A DNA stretch of 64,000 nucleotides, taken from Euonymus europaeus (lineage: Eukaryota > Streptophyta > Magnoliopsida > Celastrales > Celastraceae). Shown in pieces: positions 38,639-50,699 of this stretch. Where the stretch lies: positions 6,649,001 to 6,713,000 of the forward strand of contig OY756972.1 in assembly GCA_963580455.1 (NCBI GenBank). The letters are read 5' to 3'. Every line of letters starts with the position of its first letter. Position 1 is the stretch's first letter. A model generated the notes under the pieces. The model worked only from the letters and a program-made list of their open reading frames with translations. It was not told where the DNA came from and ran no database searches. The position numbers were made by a program, and so were the translations under genes.

Positions 38639-40180
38639 GTTATGAAAACAACCATTGTTAGTGAAAGGATAGCACAGGAATCAAATGGCGTGGACATGGT
38701 TGTAACCAATTATGGTGAAATGAGTGACGCGGGAGATGTGTGGAAAAAGATTCTTTGAATAAGAAAAAGGCCCAACAGACTAGATAAATACGTGTATGGT
38801 TGTGATACTATGAGCATGAGAATAAATAGACCCTAGACGGTAATATGAAGGCTTGAAATGTATGAAGTAGAATGATATTTTATGTTTCTTCCTCCTAGTG
38901 TTGTCTATATCACTGTTATCACTCTACCAAGTCACGACAATAGTTCCATGGTAGTTGCTGTGTTTGTAAAAGAGGTCATCAAGTTTCATGGGATCCCACG
39001 CACAATTGTCACTCACCGTGACCCACTGTTTATAAACCATTTTTCGCAAGAAATATTCAAACTCTTGGGCACCAAATTGAATATGAGTAGTGTTTATCAT
39101 CCCTAAACGGATGGACATACAGAGGCCTTGAATTGCTATTTGAAAATGTACTTACAGTAGTGCTTTGTTCAAGACAATGTTGCTCAATGGCTCAAGTACC
39201 TTCCTTGGGCTGAGTTTTCTTATAACATAACTTACCAAACAACAGTGGGCATGACTCCATTTCAAGCCTTTTACCAACACTCTCCATCCATGGTTCACAA
39301 GTATTGGTCAGGCTCCAATAGTTGTGAGGCGACTGACCATGAACTACTCACCTGGGATGAGTTACTCGTGTGTCTCAAAACCAACTTGTAGCATGCTCAA
39401 CTTCGAATGAAAAGCCAAGCAGACCAACATCGACGAGAGGTGAATTTTGAGATTGGGGATTTGGTGTTCATTCGGTTCCAAACTTATCGCCAATTTTCTC
39501 TTTGCTTGTGCTATGATCAGAAGTCGGGACCAAGATCTTTTGGCCCTTTCCCTATCACCGACAAAGTTGGAAATGTGGCATATCATTTGGAGTTACCCGC
39601 ATTTGCCAAGATCCATGATCTGTTTCATGTTTCAATTCTTAAACGTTGTATTGGCAACCCGGCACAAGAGTTTATTCCTTTACTCTCGGTAATATTACCA
39701 TCCTAGCCTATGGTGCAGCCTTTGGTAGTCCTTAATCAAAAAGCAATTTTGCGGTAAGGTCAAATGGTACAACAAGTCCTAATCCAATGGGAGAACTTAC
39801 CCTAAGAAGATGCCACAAGGTAGGACTTAATGCCTCTTTCAAAACAATTTCCTAACTTGAACCTTAAGAACAAGGTTCTTATTGGCACAGGGAGCATTGT
39901 TACGAAATCAACCGCCGGTAGTGAGAGGGTAGCACAGGAATCAAATGATATGGAAATGGTTGTACTTGTAACCATTTCAGGTGAAATGGAAAAAGATGTT
40001 TCGAGAAAGAAAGAGACCCAGCAGAATAGATTAATACGTGTAAGGTTGTGATGCTATGAGCATGAGAATAAATAGACCCTAGGAGGTAAGATGTAGGCAT
40101 GAAATGTATGAAGAAGAATGATATTTTATGTTTCTTCCTCCTAAAGCTCTTTATATCACTGTTATTCTCTCTGGTTAATT
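38639..40180 (+). mobile_element. Internally deleted Ty3/gypsy retrotransposon with two degenerate LTRs
   Basis: The direct repeats at about 38639-38930 and 39899-40180 both begin TGTTAYGAAAWCAACC and share blocks such as GAGCATGAGAATAAATAGAC and GATATTTTATGTTTCTTCC. Between them lies only the end of an integrase plus a chromodomain region, in the sense orientation. Gag, protease, reverse transcriptase and RNase H are missing. The LTRs have diverged clearly, so the insertion is old. No target duplication was confirmed. Confidence 0.8.
38918..39898 (+). pseudogene. Chromovirus-type integrase remnant
   Basis: Readable pieces in order: EVIKFHGIPRTIVTHRDPLF (integrase core; the usual SDRD is THRD), LLGTKLNMSSVYHP, a stop where the invariant YHPQTDG has Gln, TDGHTEALN, FEIGDLVFIRF, GPFPITDKVGNVAYHLELPA, IHDLFHVSILKRCIG, then a chromodomain-like VLIQWENLP with stops. 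Several in-frame stops make it non-functional. Reina-like chromovirus affinity is suggested by the chromodomain wording but is not certain. Confidence 0.82.
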
Positions 40181-40184
40181 TACA

Positions 40185-40930
40185 TAGCCCGTTTGGTTCA
40201 TAAAATCTCCACTCCAAGCCTCTAGGCTAACTTTTCTCCATCAACATTGTTCCCAAGATGAAGTCCAACATCATCTTCTTCTCATCCCCAAGGAAGATGA
40301 CCTCAAGATTTGTAAAAATTACAATTAGACTCAATCATCAAAGTATCAAAAATAGAAACATAGTTCTACAAAAGAATCACCATGTCTCTCCATGGATGAT
40401 GACAAAAAGAAGTCAACTAAAAGAAAAGCAACTTTATCACAATGGCATTGTTTGTAATTTGCAAAACATCAAAATTTTGAAAAAAAAAAAATATAATGAA
40501 GATGGTGTGGTGATAGATAATATAGTTGTTGAGACAAAGGACCCAAACTGAAGTCATAATGTCGATTTGGAATAATAATTGCTTTCGTGCGCGGGTGGTG
40601 CGGTTAAGGGCAGAAGATTTAAACACTCATATTGCAATCGGTGAAACCAAAATCAAAGTCTAGGCCAAATGCCTATGAAAACAACCATGCCCAAATTCAA
40701 AGCCCTAATTAACTGACTCGAAATCAAAATTAAGGAAAATTGAGAGGAGAAAGAAAGGGAATATAAATAATTTACCTCTGCAAAAGAGTAGACGAATGAG
40801 CGAAAGGAAGGAATATAGGTCTCTAAATGTCTGTATAACCCTCCATTTTTTAGAGGCCTTTGATTTTCCTTTCTACAATGACGGGAGGTGTGGCAGTGAA
40901 GAGCTCATGACACATCCATAAGAGAGAGAA
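40185..40930. other. No gene recognised
   Basis: Starts with AGCCCGTTTGGTT, a DNA-transposon-end-like motif, but no partner was found. The short plus frame at 40258-40551 is lysine-rich and low in complexity, with no family resemblance. Confidence 0.4.
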
Positions 40931-41060
40931 TTAGCTTCTTTTGGCATTAGCTTTCATGGTGTCAAAAAACAGGTCCAAAAATGTCATACCTTGTTTCTCC
41001 TTCACGCTTGACTTCGGTTGTGGCTGCCATATCTCATCTAAACCACGCCCTTGACCCAGT
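40931..41060 (-). other. Possible 3'-terminal exon of an unidentified gene
   Basis: The minus frame reads GRGLDEIWQPQPKSSVKEKQ, then GMTFLDLFFDTMKANAKRS and a stop at 40931. The wording looks like real protein (amphipathic LDLFFDTM). It is preceded by a pyrimidine-rich stretch ending TCAAG that could be an acceptor. I do not recognise the family, and it may be a captured fragment. Confidence 0.3.
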
Positions 41061-41263
41061 AAAATTAAAAGAAGCAAAAATAGGCACATACCTAATGAAT
41101 TTTTAATTCCAGAGAAGGGCAACACAAGGAAAATTTGAGGTCGAATTTTTTCGAATTGAGTCGGATAGTAGAAGCAACACAGTGTCTTATTAGTCCAAAT
41201 TCTAGGTCGGTGAAAGCGACATCCACGAATTGGATGTATATCAAAGCCATAGATCTTATGCAT

Positions 41264-42169
41264 GGGTTAATAGAACATGTGATCACTCAAAGATTACCCA
41301 TGTTCCATTTTTGTCATCCAAAGATCAAATGTTTCAACTTCATCACCCAATTTTTGATTTTGTTCCATATTGGTCACTTGGGAAGCTTTTCCCAAAATTA
41401 GGCAGTCAAATTTAGGATAAGTAGAACATGTGGCACCCAAAGATAGAACATGTTTCATTTTCGTCATTAAAAGATGAAATGTTTCAACTTCATCAGTCAA
41501 CTTATGATTTTGTTTCATATTGACTACTTGGGTAGTCAAACTTGCATTGACTGTTAACCATTTGTTAAATTTCACTTTATGTTTACATGTTAAATAGTTA
41601 CTAGAATAACATATTGTAGATGTTTGTGTTTGATTCTCCTGAAGTTCTAGTTAGATTTTGTGTTTTGAGATGCTTCAAATGAAGTATGATGAATTTCATT
41701 CGTATAACTTAAAATTATATGTCTGGAAGTGAAATGAGAGAGATGTGGGGAAAGGGCATTAGGGTTTTCTTGGGTCTACCTTTTTCTAGGAAACTTAACA
41801 GACGTTAGTATAGTCACCATTTAACATGTACACATAGGTAAATTTAACAGATGATTAACAGTTAACACAAATTTGACTGCCCAATTTTGGGCAAAATTGT
41901 CCGAGTGGTCAATAAGAAACAAAACCATAAATTGAATGATGAAGTTGAAACGTTTCATCTTTGAGAGACAAAAATGAAACATGGTCTATTTTTGAGTTCC
42001 CACATGTTCCATTAATCTCAAATTTGACTGCCCGATTTTAAACGAAACTGCTCGAGTGACCAATATAAAACAAAATCAAAAATTGGATGATAAAGTTGAA
42101 ACATTTGATCTTTGGGTGACGAAAATGTAACATGAGTCATCTTTCGATGATCACATGTTCTATTAACCC
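41264..42169. mobile_element. Non-autonomous MULE-like element with doubled terminal inverted repeats
   Basis: Both ends read GGGTTAATAGAACATGTGATC (right end as reverse complement). Flanking 10-mers TCTTATGCAT (41254-41263) and TCTGATGCAT (42170-42179) match at nine of ten positions, the 9-10-bp duplication typical of Mutator-like elements. About 150 bp of outer repeat (41264-41415 / 42010-42169) is followed inside by a second, related repeat pair (about 41416-41580 / 41860-42008), leaving a core of about 280 bp. There is no coding capacity. Confidence 0.85.
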
Positions 42170-42179
42170 TCTGATGCAT

Positions 42180-44320
42180 GCACCTTAGATTTTTTATTTC
42201 CTTAAATATAAAATATTGTGCACTTTGGATGTTTGATTCCCCTCCCAAATTAGAGAAAAAGTATGAATAATTTATATTTTAATTAATTTTTTTTTATCTT
42301 ATATGGGGTGAGAAAAATAATTGTGGAGGTGGGAATACCAATTTAGAAGGGAGAATCAAACATTAAATCGCACAAAACTCTTGAGAATCAAAATGAACAT
42401 GAAATTGTAACTTCTCAACTAGAATCATTAATTAATGATAACTAAACGATATTGAAGTCGAAACACATAAACCCAGAGATGATTTTCAATGGAATCCACC
42501 CTGAGAATAGACGAATGTATTCTAAACAAAGAGAAGATAAGACCCAAATAAGATTAACCTCAAACCAAAGAACTCATTGTTCGTCTGTTGTCACCCACAC
42601 CTGATCGCAAAAGCACAAATCTCGAAGCTGCTGAAATGCTAGATTGCAAATGAAAGGCAGGAATGAGAGTGATTATAAAGGTTTGCAAAGGCGGTGAGAA
42701 AGGTGTGTGAAAGAGATGGACTTTGGGCGGCCATGATGCAAAGGTGGTAAAGCAGGCCAGACAAAGGAGATAGGAAGTTGGGAAAAGTAGATCGGATGGT
42801 GGTAAGTGAACTGATAATTTAAGGATTGTTCTTAGTGGTTATTTAAATTATAATATGACAATACTTTTCCACTATTCAAATCATGAATTGGTAATTTCAA
42901 ATTAAATTGAACTTGGACTATAATAACAATAAATTTTTTATAATTTTTATATCTTTTTAATATTTTAAAAATTAATTAAACTACGATGTTTTAAATGTAA
43001 AAACTTAATATGATTAAAAATCTTAGTAAAATACAACTAAAAATTATTATCCTTTATCACTATTTAAATTATAATTTAGCAATTTTAAATTTTGAAAATG
43101 ATTATTCTTTTAAAATTTGAATGAGATAATATTGCCTTTGAATTGTTAAAATTACGTATTAATTATACTCCTTCTCATTCTATCTATTTTCTTTTATTTC
43201 ATATATATTTTATGATATGAATAGCTCTATGGCTCGACTTTATTGATTCTATAACTCATCAGAGAAATAATCGAAAGTTAAAGGTTCGAGTTATATGTCG
43301 TGGACGGTTCCGAACTTGTAGACCTAGTCAAATACACACTATTGAGATTATCATTATGGATGAAAAGGAAATCTCGGTCCAAAATTTTTGTTTCTTATAA
43401 ATTAATAACAATATTTGATGTTTGATTTTATTGTTCATAACTTGATGGAAGGATTCATGTCGTCGGAACAATTTCTTTCATGAAAAAAAGATTTAAGGAT
43501 CTCTTGATGGAGAGTTATAGTTATGGTATGACAGTTTTGTAGTTGGTTACAACATAGGAAATTCAGATCTACAAGACATAAGTCTAAGTTGAGTTTCATG
43601 ATAACCACTTATGTTTCCTCACCAATAGATTGGACAATTAAAAGGTGGGTTTTTGTTGTTATTATTTTACTGAGATGATTTTAAAGAATGATGAAACAAT
43701 TTTAATTGACATGAAATTATAATTAAATTGTCGATTTTAAATATGTTTCTTATTATTGGAGATGTGATTGACATATCTGATTGAGTTTTATTATTTCTAA
43801 TATTATTGACAAAATTGTTGAAATTGGAGATCTCAGCCAGAGTTCAAAGAATGGAAAAATTAGTAAACGATTAAAAATTCTTTTGAAAGGCTTAGAGCAA
43901 GTATATAATATAACAGACACATAATTTTAACCTCTTTTTAATTCCTCTAGCGTCATCCTTCTATTTTTACAGCCCAACTCAAAAATAGAATGTTCCTAGG
44001 CACCCCTTTTATGTTTTTTTTTTAAAAAAAAACCAAATAAATCACAAAACACCCCAAACAATTGATATCGTGTTCCTCTCAAGCATTTCCTCAAATAATT
44101 GTCTTGCACTCTCAACATTCCCCACCACTGCCATCACCATGACATTGTTCAACAATATGAATAATCCAATGACAACGGTTTTACTAGCGTCCAGTCTTTT
44201 GGATGTTGATTTGGTCAATATCTATAATTAATTTTTATTTTTATTTTAAAATTTTATTATGAGAAGAATATGACAAAAATGGGTATGAAGTTTTAACTTA
44301 TTATTAACGAAAAACTTGGG
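42180..44320. other. AT-rich, no gene recognised
   Basis: The short frames show no family resemblance. Repeated phrases such as GAATCAAACATTAAATCGCA near 42350 hint at further old repeats. Confidence 0.5.
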
Positions 44321-44329
44321 ATGAATTTT

Positions 44330-44670
44330 TATTTTTTTTTTCCATTTTTTTTGTCGATGGATTATTTATAGAATTTTTATTTTGCTGACGGATTACCGAT
44401 GAAATTTATATTTTTGCCAACGGATTATAGGCGGAATTTATTTTTTATTTTTGTCAACAGATACAAAATTTAATATTTTTATTTTTGGCCGACGAATTAT
44501 TGCCGAAAAAAATTCATCGGTAATTACCAACAAATTTTTTTCCATCAGTGTTTAGATTACCTATAACGGTTTTAACGATGAAATTTTTTTATCGGCAATC
44601 AATATTATTGATGGATTTTTAGGATTACCGACAAAAAATTCTGTCTATAATTCTTGAAGTTCTTGTAGTA
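44330..44670. mobile_element. CACTA-type transposon end with subterminal repeats
   Basis: The interval holds many copies in both orientations of a short motif of the form GACGGATTACCGATGAAATT / CATCGGTAATTACC, and ends TTCTTGTAGTA. The reverse complement of that end, TACTACAAGAA, differs at one base from the CACTACAAGAA terminus common in plant CACTA elements. No left terminus was found, so this looks like a solitary or truncated end. Confidence 0.75.
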
Positions 44671-44679
44671 AGATTAATA

Positions 44680-45190
44680 TCGTCATATTATTAGTTGGGG
44701 CAAGATAGACATTTAAGCAATTTTTTTTAATGGTGAAGATTATAATATTTAATCTAATGGTAGATAGGAGACGGTAACGTATATTTGAAGAATAATATTT
44801 GATTTTAAATACAATCTTAAATTGTGCCATCAAACCTTTTAAACGCATTCTACGTTTTGGAATAAAATTAAATGCTAAATACGAATAGAGTTCGCTCTTC
44901 TTTAGTTTTATTTTTTTACCTTACACTAGTAATCATCATATGTTTGATTACTAAACTTGTATTTCATGTTCATGATTGGAATGCTATTTAATTTTGTTCG
45001 AAAAAAGAGAAAGAAAGGAAAATTTACCTTATTTTGCAGACATAAATTTGTTAATTGTGACTTAACAAATGACACATTTAATCCGTTCTTGGAGAAAATG
45101 ATTCTTTATGATGTTGAGAATATTATTGTTTGTAATGATCTCAAACAAGCCAAGCAACTAGTTGAAATGAAGAGCGATTAATTATTTTAC
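44680..45190. other. No gene recognised
   Basis: A short plus frame at 44957-45181 (with QAKQLVEMKS) is open for 74 codons but has no recognised relative. Confidence 0.4.
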
Positions 45191-45230
45191 TACTCCCTCC
45201 GTCCCGTAAATATAATCTTACTTTTTATAT
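45191..45230 (+). mobile_element. Stowaway/mariner-type terminus
   Basis: TACTCCCTCCGTCCC, the hallmark end of plant Stowaway MITEs with its TA target, continuing into GTAAATATAATC. The opposite end was not recognised downstream, so the element is truncated or long and decayed. Confidence 0.65.
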
Positions 45231-46111
45231 TTATCTGTTACAAATTATAGTCTAATTTCACTTTTTAAAAGGAAGTTAATTAATTAAACTCCTAAAAGAC
45301 TACTATTTAACGTGCTTCGTTATCTTACCAACTTTTCCATCTTCTATGACTATTTGGGCTAAAAAAAATTCATTAATTAAAGTTATATGAGGAAATATAT
45401 AAGTAAAAATTAATTTTTTCACTCTATTAATTGGATGTTCTTAATCTATGAGAAAAAGTTGTAAAACTATCCTTATAGGATGAAAAAGCTAGTTGTTTAA
45501 TAATTAAATTTTGGTAGGCATAAAAATATTGTTGTTAATAAAAAAATAAAGGATATAATAATAATTTTAGAGTAGTGGATTTAACCAAACTAACGATATA
45601 TTTAACTACTCCTTGCTATTTAAAAGACTTATTATCAAAAGAATTCGTCAACTCACACCTAACCATAAAGGAATGGTCATGAATGCCTCAGGATCGACAC
45701 CCTTCAGAGTCCCTGTGCCACGTCCAGAATACAAAGAGCAAATAGGAGTTATTGTCGAATGCTAAAGAGTACAGAAAGAAAATAGTTTTACTCGTTGACC
45801 AAAATATGATCAACCGGACATTTCAATTCTCAAGAATCTAAATTTACATAAAAGAGCCAATGTTTTGGTCTAAATAAAAATAGCTCAAAACTCTAGGCTC
45901 TTTTACAATTACGAAAGGAGAGACCGAAAGAACCATAAAAATACTAACGTTGACAAATATAGTTTGCACAATTGTTCTCCCGGGAAGTAACTGTTTGCAA
46001 CCATGACTGTAAATTAAAGAAAACATAAGTTACAACTTCAAATCAACAAATAAATTGCAGAAAACCAAAGAACCACTGCCTAGGTTCTGCAAAACTGTGG
46101 AGTCGTCGCTC

Positions 46112-49100
46112 CTATGTTTTATGAATTCTTTCAACCACAATTTTCTTCTTCCTCCTTTTCTCCTTTTTCTTGCTCAGCATTTCAGATTCTTCTACATCTC
46201 GGTCAACATGTTTTCTCTTCTTTTTCTTCTTTTCTCCGGCAGCAACATTGTCCTCCTTATTTTGCACATCATTGTTGTCATCTGAATGTTTCTTCTTTTT
46301 CTTCTTCTTTTCTTGCTTTGCTGTCTCTTCACCTTCAGGCTCTGCAGCATAGGGCAAAGCTGTTTCCACTTCTACAGTCATCGTCTTCTTCTTCTTCTTT
46401 TCTTTCTTCTCTTCACCACGAACATTAACATCTGCCACTTCATCAGCCTTAGGTGTTTCAGAGTCGGTCTTCCTTTTATTTGACACCGTTTCTTCCAAAT
46501 TACCAGCAGCAGAATTTGGTGTTTGTCCAAGAATAGAGTCCGCAGCAGGATTATACATCTACACCAAAATATAAATTTAAAAGTAACAATCACCTGTAAA
46601 AAAGTAAATAGAAGTACTACGTAAAGGATAAAGCAAATGGCAGGCCTTGGCTGGGGTTATCAATCCTGTAGCCCCTTTCTTCCGATCCTTGTCGTAAACT
46701 TCTATCTTAGGCTTTCCTTTAGCCGATCCAGCAGAATGGCCCAATTCTCTCCCTTCAAGATTTCTCAAACGTGCTTCAAGCTGCAAGTATTATGTACAAG
46801 AGAATATTATATATGTGACTATGAGTGAGTGTGAGAGAGAGAGTGTAGTAAAAGGCACCTTGGCTCGGTCCTCCAGTCCCATAGAGTTATCTTGGCTATC
46901 CCCAAGAGCATCATATCTAATTGCTAACGCAGCCTTTGCCGCAAGTGACCGAGAAATTTTACCCTTCGTCTTTGGGGCTGCCTGGCCAACCAAGGATGCA
47001 TGGTAGAGAAGCCCATACTTAGGAGTTGCATGCTTGGTCTTCAGAGCTCTGAAGAGAGCCTTCTCCGCACCAAGGATCTGAACTGTGCTCCCAGGCTGCT
47101 CTGCTAAATTCAACAAACTGCCTCCATGGGCTATAAGGCGAGCTCCAACAAGAGCAGTCAAATTTGGTGCAATAGTGTTCATTCGGCTCTTTAAATAATC
47201 GTATAGTTGAGCTCTGTACTCAGCAAGAGATAGAACCTGGTCGCAGAGCTCTCTGATATTCATCAAATCAACTTCACTAACTTCAGTTCCCATGGAAATC
47301 ATAGCTGCCTACTTCAATTCTGTCTCCACATCTTCGGGTAATATCTCAAATTTTAAAAGAAAAGTAAGTGAGTAATCATCATCGGTCTTATGATACAAAG
47401 GAGCAGAACCAAGTAAGAAGAAATTAAGAATATTGAATAAAGCACCATTGTAACAACCTCAGTCAAAGACATTTCCAGATTAAAATCCCAGTAGTCAGCC
47501 ATATGGCACAGGTACAATGATATGATGACTCGGAAAAGGATGAAATGCAATAGAAAGGAAACATTGTTTCATAAACATCATCCATGTCGTAAGGGGCACA
47601 TAGTCTAACAAAACTTACATCAGAGAAGTCGAGCTTTGCAGCATTTTCATGGCTACCCGTCTTTTTTACCACTTTGGCATAAAGAATGTTGTCCTGCACA
47701 ATCTTTGCAAGCACTGGGAAATGCCAAACATACCACTCTCTAACCCTCATTGCATATGTGTTCAGCTCTTTATCAAGATCATCAAGCAATCCAATTGCCT
47801 GAATGATCATCGTATCAACCTGAAAATAGAAAAGTAAGATATGCTGATCGCACAGCAATCCAGAAATCCATGGCATTACTTAGAAACAATGCCGACATGA
47901 AAATTCAGAGGAGAAAGTAAAGAGGCAATTCACGAAAATTGATAGTACAAAAACATCACTTGGTAAGATCATAAAATGATGATCTATGAGGAAGAGTGTG
48001 CAGAAAGTGAATATTGGAGAACAAAGATAAAAGACAGTCCATTCTCTCTTCAGCTCAACCTATATTCTCATAGACGATAAACCCTTACCGGGTAACGGGG
48101 ACATAACCCAAACTTCAAATTCAAGAATTTAAATTTGGAAGTAAAAGAAAAAATATCAACTAGATAGGGCCATTTGGAACAATCATTCAATCTTCCATAT
48201 CACCAACTAATCTGAACATCATCCCATACTAATGTACTAGGGTCGATCATGGTTAAGTTACAATTTTTTAAATGTTTTCAGTAGACATAGCTCTAGTAGA
48301 TGAAATTGCAAATATTTAGATGTTTTCGGTAGACATGGTTCTAGTAGATGCACGGTACAATTTCCAACCGTCAATGTGATACCACAAGCAGCACCAAGAA
48401 AAACAAAAAGGTCACATAATCCAAATTCCACAGAACAAAAACTCTGGATTTAGCAAGTCTCACAGTTATGATTATGACTGGTGTTGACAACAGCAAAAAT
48501 TATAAAGAGAATTGCACAAGTGGTATACAGACCTTATCAGGACTGAATTTCAGCTTGTATCTAGACGGACTATGAGACAAACCTAAGCTCATTGGTGCAA
48601 GGTCTTGAGCACCAAGACCATTAATGAGTTCAGTTAACTGACTTCTCAAACCTCTCATCAATTCCATGACAGCATTTTTGTGAACACATTCTATTTTCTG
48701 CAAGATAATAAATTGTAATTAAATTTAATTAAAATAAAACAGAATTCAATAGCTCCATAAATGAATAGGACCATTAATTAGCATACCAGCTTTTCCTTAA
48801 TCACATTTCCAAGCTTTGAATCAGCCACAGCTAGTGTTTCGCCCTCGCAGTGGGCACGCACGAACTTGCACAAACCTTTGCTGGGTGCACTGTCAATAAT
48901 TTTGGTAATTGCTTCTAGAGCTTCTGAAGTGTTCTCAAACTTTGAAAACGCTTTCAGAGTCACAACCTAATGTTAATAGCGACAAACTCTCATATTTTTT
49001 CATGCAATAAAAATTGATAGGAAACAAAAGCAACAACTATGAAAATAAAGTAAAACTAAAGAAGACAGCAATTTGTTTGTAAAAAAGGGAACTAGAATGG

Positions 49101-49588
49101 TTTATAGTTGAAGGAATGGATTCCCTTTTCCTTAAAAATCTGTTCACCCTACATGAAGAGGAATGAAGGCTGAGCTCAGAAAAAATGTTGAACACTAAAA
49201 ATTACAGCATACCCAACTAATGTCAAAAAGACGCAACAGATACTGAGAATTCAAAATTCAGATTGTACTACTACTGATCTTGCAGAGATGCAAATATATA
49301 CACACACAAGAAGAGAGGGAGAACCTGTCTGGCAGAATCTGCTGTGGAGAACTCCCTCCACAAGTCCTGCAAAAAATTGCAAACCAGGACCCCATAAACG
49401 AGTCATTGGCCGGAAAACTCACTACCCAGCAACAAAAGGCTGCTTCTTAGTTCTTACTATATAAAATCAACTCCCCAGGTCGAGGATAATCAGATGAATG
49501 AATTTTTTACCTCAACTCTAGATAGCCTTCCTTCATCTAATACTTTGAATAGGGCAAAGCCCGCTGGCGTCTCGAACAATACTAGCAT
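46112..49588 (-). pseudogene. NOP58: NOP58/NOP5 box C/D snoRNP core protein, damaged copy
   Basis: NOP58 is a nucleolar scaffold of box C/D snoRNPs, which guide rRNA 2'-O-methylation. Minus-strand exons: 49588-49511, 49366-49325, 48966-48787, 48697-48533, 47819-47619, 47344-46859, 46780-46646, 46558-46112. All phases agree (578 codons) and follow Arabidopsis NOP5, from MLVLFETPAGFALFKV to the KKKKK-rich tail ending in HKT. Four defects are seen. First, a TAG stop at 47309-47311 in ETELK*AAMISMG. Second, loss of four residues in the near-invariant Nop-domain motif: [14 protein letters not shown] lacks ELVG. Third, YVWHFPVL instead of YGWHFPEL. Fourth, a GC instead of GT donor after PAK at 46646. 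Splicing to the TAG itself as acceptor would skip 12 codons and keep frame, so a shortened product is possible. I judge it a decaying gene. Confidence 0.85.
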
Positions 49589-49599
49589 CTTTCAATAGC

Positions 49600-50085
49600 T
49601 GCTGAAACCTCTTCCCAAACAAACAAGAAACAACATCCAATCAGAAACCCATTACCGTAGCCGCTAAATCAGTAAACGCATATTCGGAAACTCTCGATTT
49701 CTCTGTAAAAATCGTACTACACCACCATCCTCGTATGTGTGTCGGAGACGTAGATAGCATAACTGAGGAAGAACTGCAACTGTTCTCTGGAGATGACAGA
49801 AAGTACGTAGATTAGGGTTTACAGTTTCTTCGTTAGTCTGCTGTGCTAAAGCATAGAGGAAAAAGGAGGGATGGAGCTAGAATTAGGGTTTTGCGTTGAA
49901 AGGCTGGCTAATACTCCAGGGCTTCCATCGGGAGAATTTCTTAGGTCCCGCTCCCTCTCGGACGCAACTGTACCTCATTGCCGTTGGATGTATGCAAGTT
50001 CATCTAAGCCATTCATTCCTTATATCCTTATATAATTAACTGATATATTTTTTCTTTTTAAAAAAATGAACTACGTGTGTATCGA
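49600..50085. promoter_or_regulatory. Upstream region of the NOP58 copy
   Basis: Lies between the NOP58 ATG and the MITE at 50090. No coding frame. Presumed leader and promoter, with no specific element assigned. Confidence 0.3.
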
Positions 50086-50089
50086 TTTA

Positions 50090-50692
50090 CAGTATGTTTG
50101 GGAGACAAGAGAAAATGAGGGGAGGAAGAATTTAGAGGTAAAAGTGATGGAAAATGAAAAGAGATGATGTTTGGAAGAGGAAGATAAAATTTTGAAGTAA
50201 AATTTGTGTGTAAAATAGTAGTGGGTTCCATATGTTTTTTTCTTCAAAATTGGGGAGAAAACCAGGTGAAAGTTGCAGAAATGGTGGGTCCCGCGTGGTA
50301 ATTACATTTCTACCCTTCAGTGGATGTGCATGTTTTTATGGTAGGCGGGTCCCACTGCATATTATATTATATATATTATACGAAAATAAAAATATAATTT
50401 ATATATAAAGTATAAATATATATATATATAATAATAATATATATAAATAAATAAATAAATAATATATGTATATATATCAAAATTTATATCAAGGGTAACA
50501 TGGTAAATTTATATCAATCTTACAAATCATAAAAATATACTTTTTCATTTTTCCTTCCCCTAGTTTTTTACTATCCAAACAAGATAAAGTAAAATTAACT
50601 TTCCATCCCCTCCCCTCCCCTCCCCTCCATTTTCCATTCCTCTCAAAAATTTCTTCCCCTCCCCTCCTCATTCCCAAACAATACGTTAGGCT
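50090..50692. mobile_element. MITE-like element, about 600 bp, with inverted ends
   Basis: The left end GTATGTTTGGGAGACAAG, then GAGGGGAGGAAGAATTT, pairs with the reverse complement of the right end GTATTGTTTGGGAATGAG, then GAGGGGAGGGGAAGAAATTT. The middle is an AT-rich microsatellite-like tract (about 50355-50480). The right arm holds repeated CCCCT on the plus strand. The target duplication is unresolved. It lies between the divergent NOP58 and PUX4-like genes. Confidence 0.7.
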
Positions 50693-50699
50693 TTAGCAT

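Noticed and set aside
38639..40180. An endogenous viral sequence
   Set aside because: The LTR pair, integrase order and chromodomain fit a Ty3/gypsy retrotransposon. No coat, movement-protein or other viral gene was recognised here or elsewhere in the window.
46114..46483. Several plus-strand open frames rich in Phe/Leu/Ser
   Set aside because: They are the complement of the lysine-rich tail of the NOP58 copy; repeated AAG codons read backwards as CTT.
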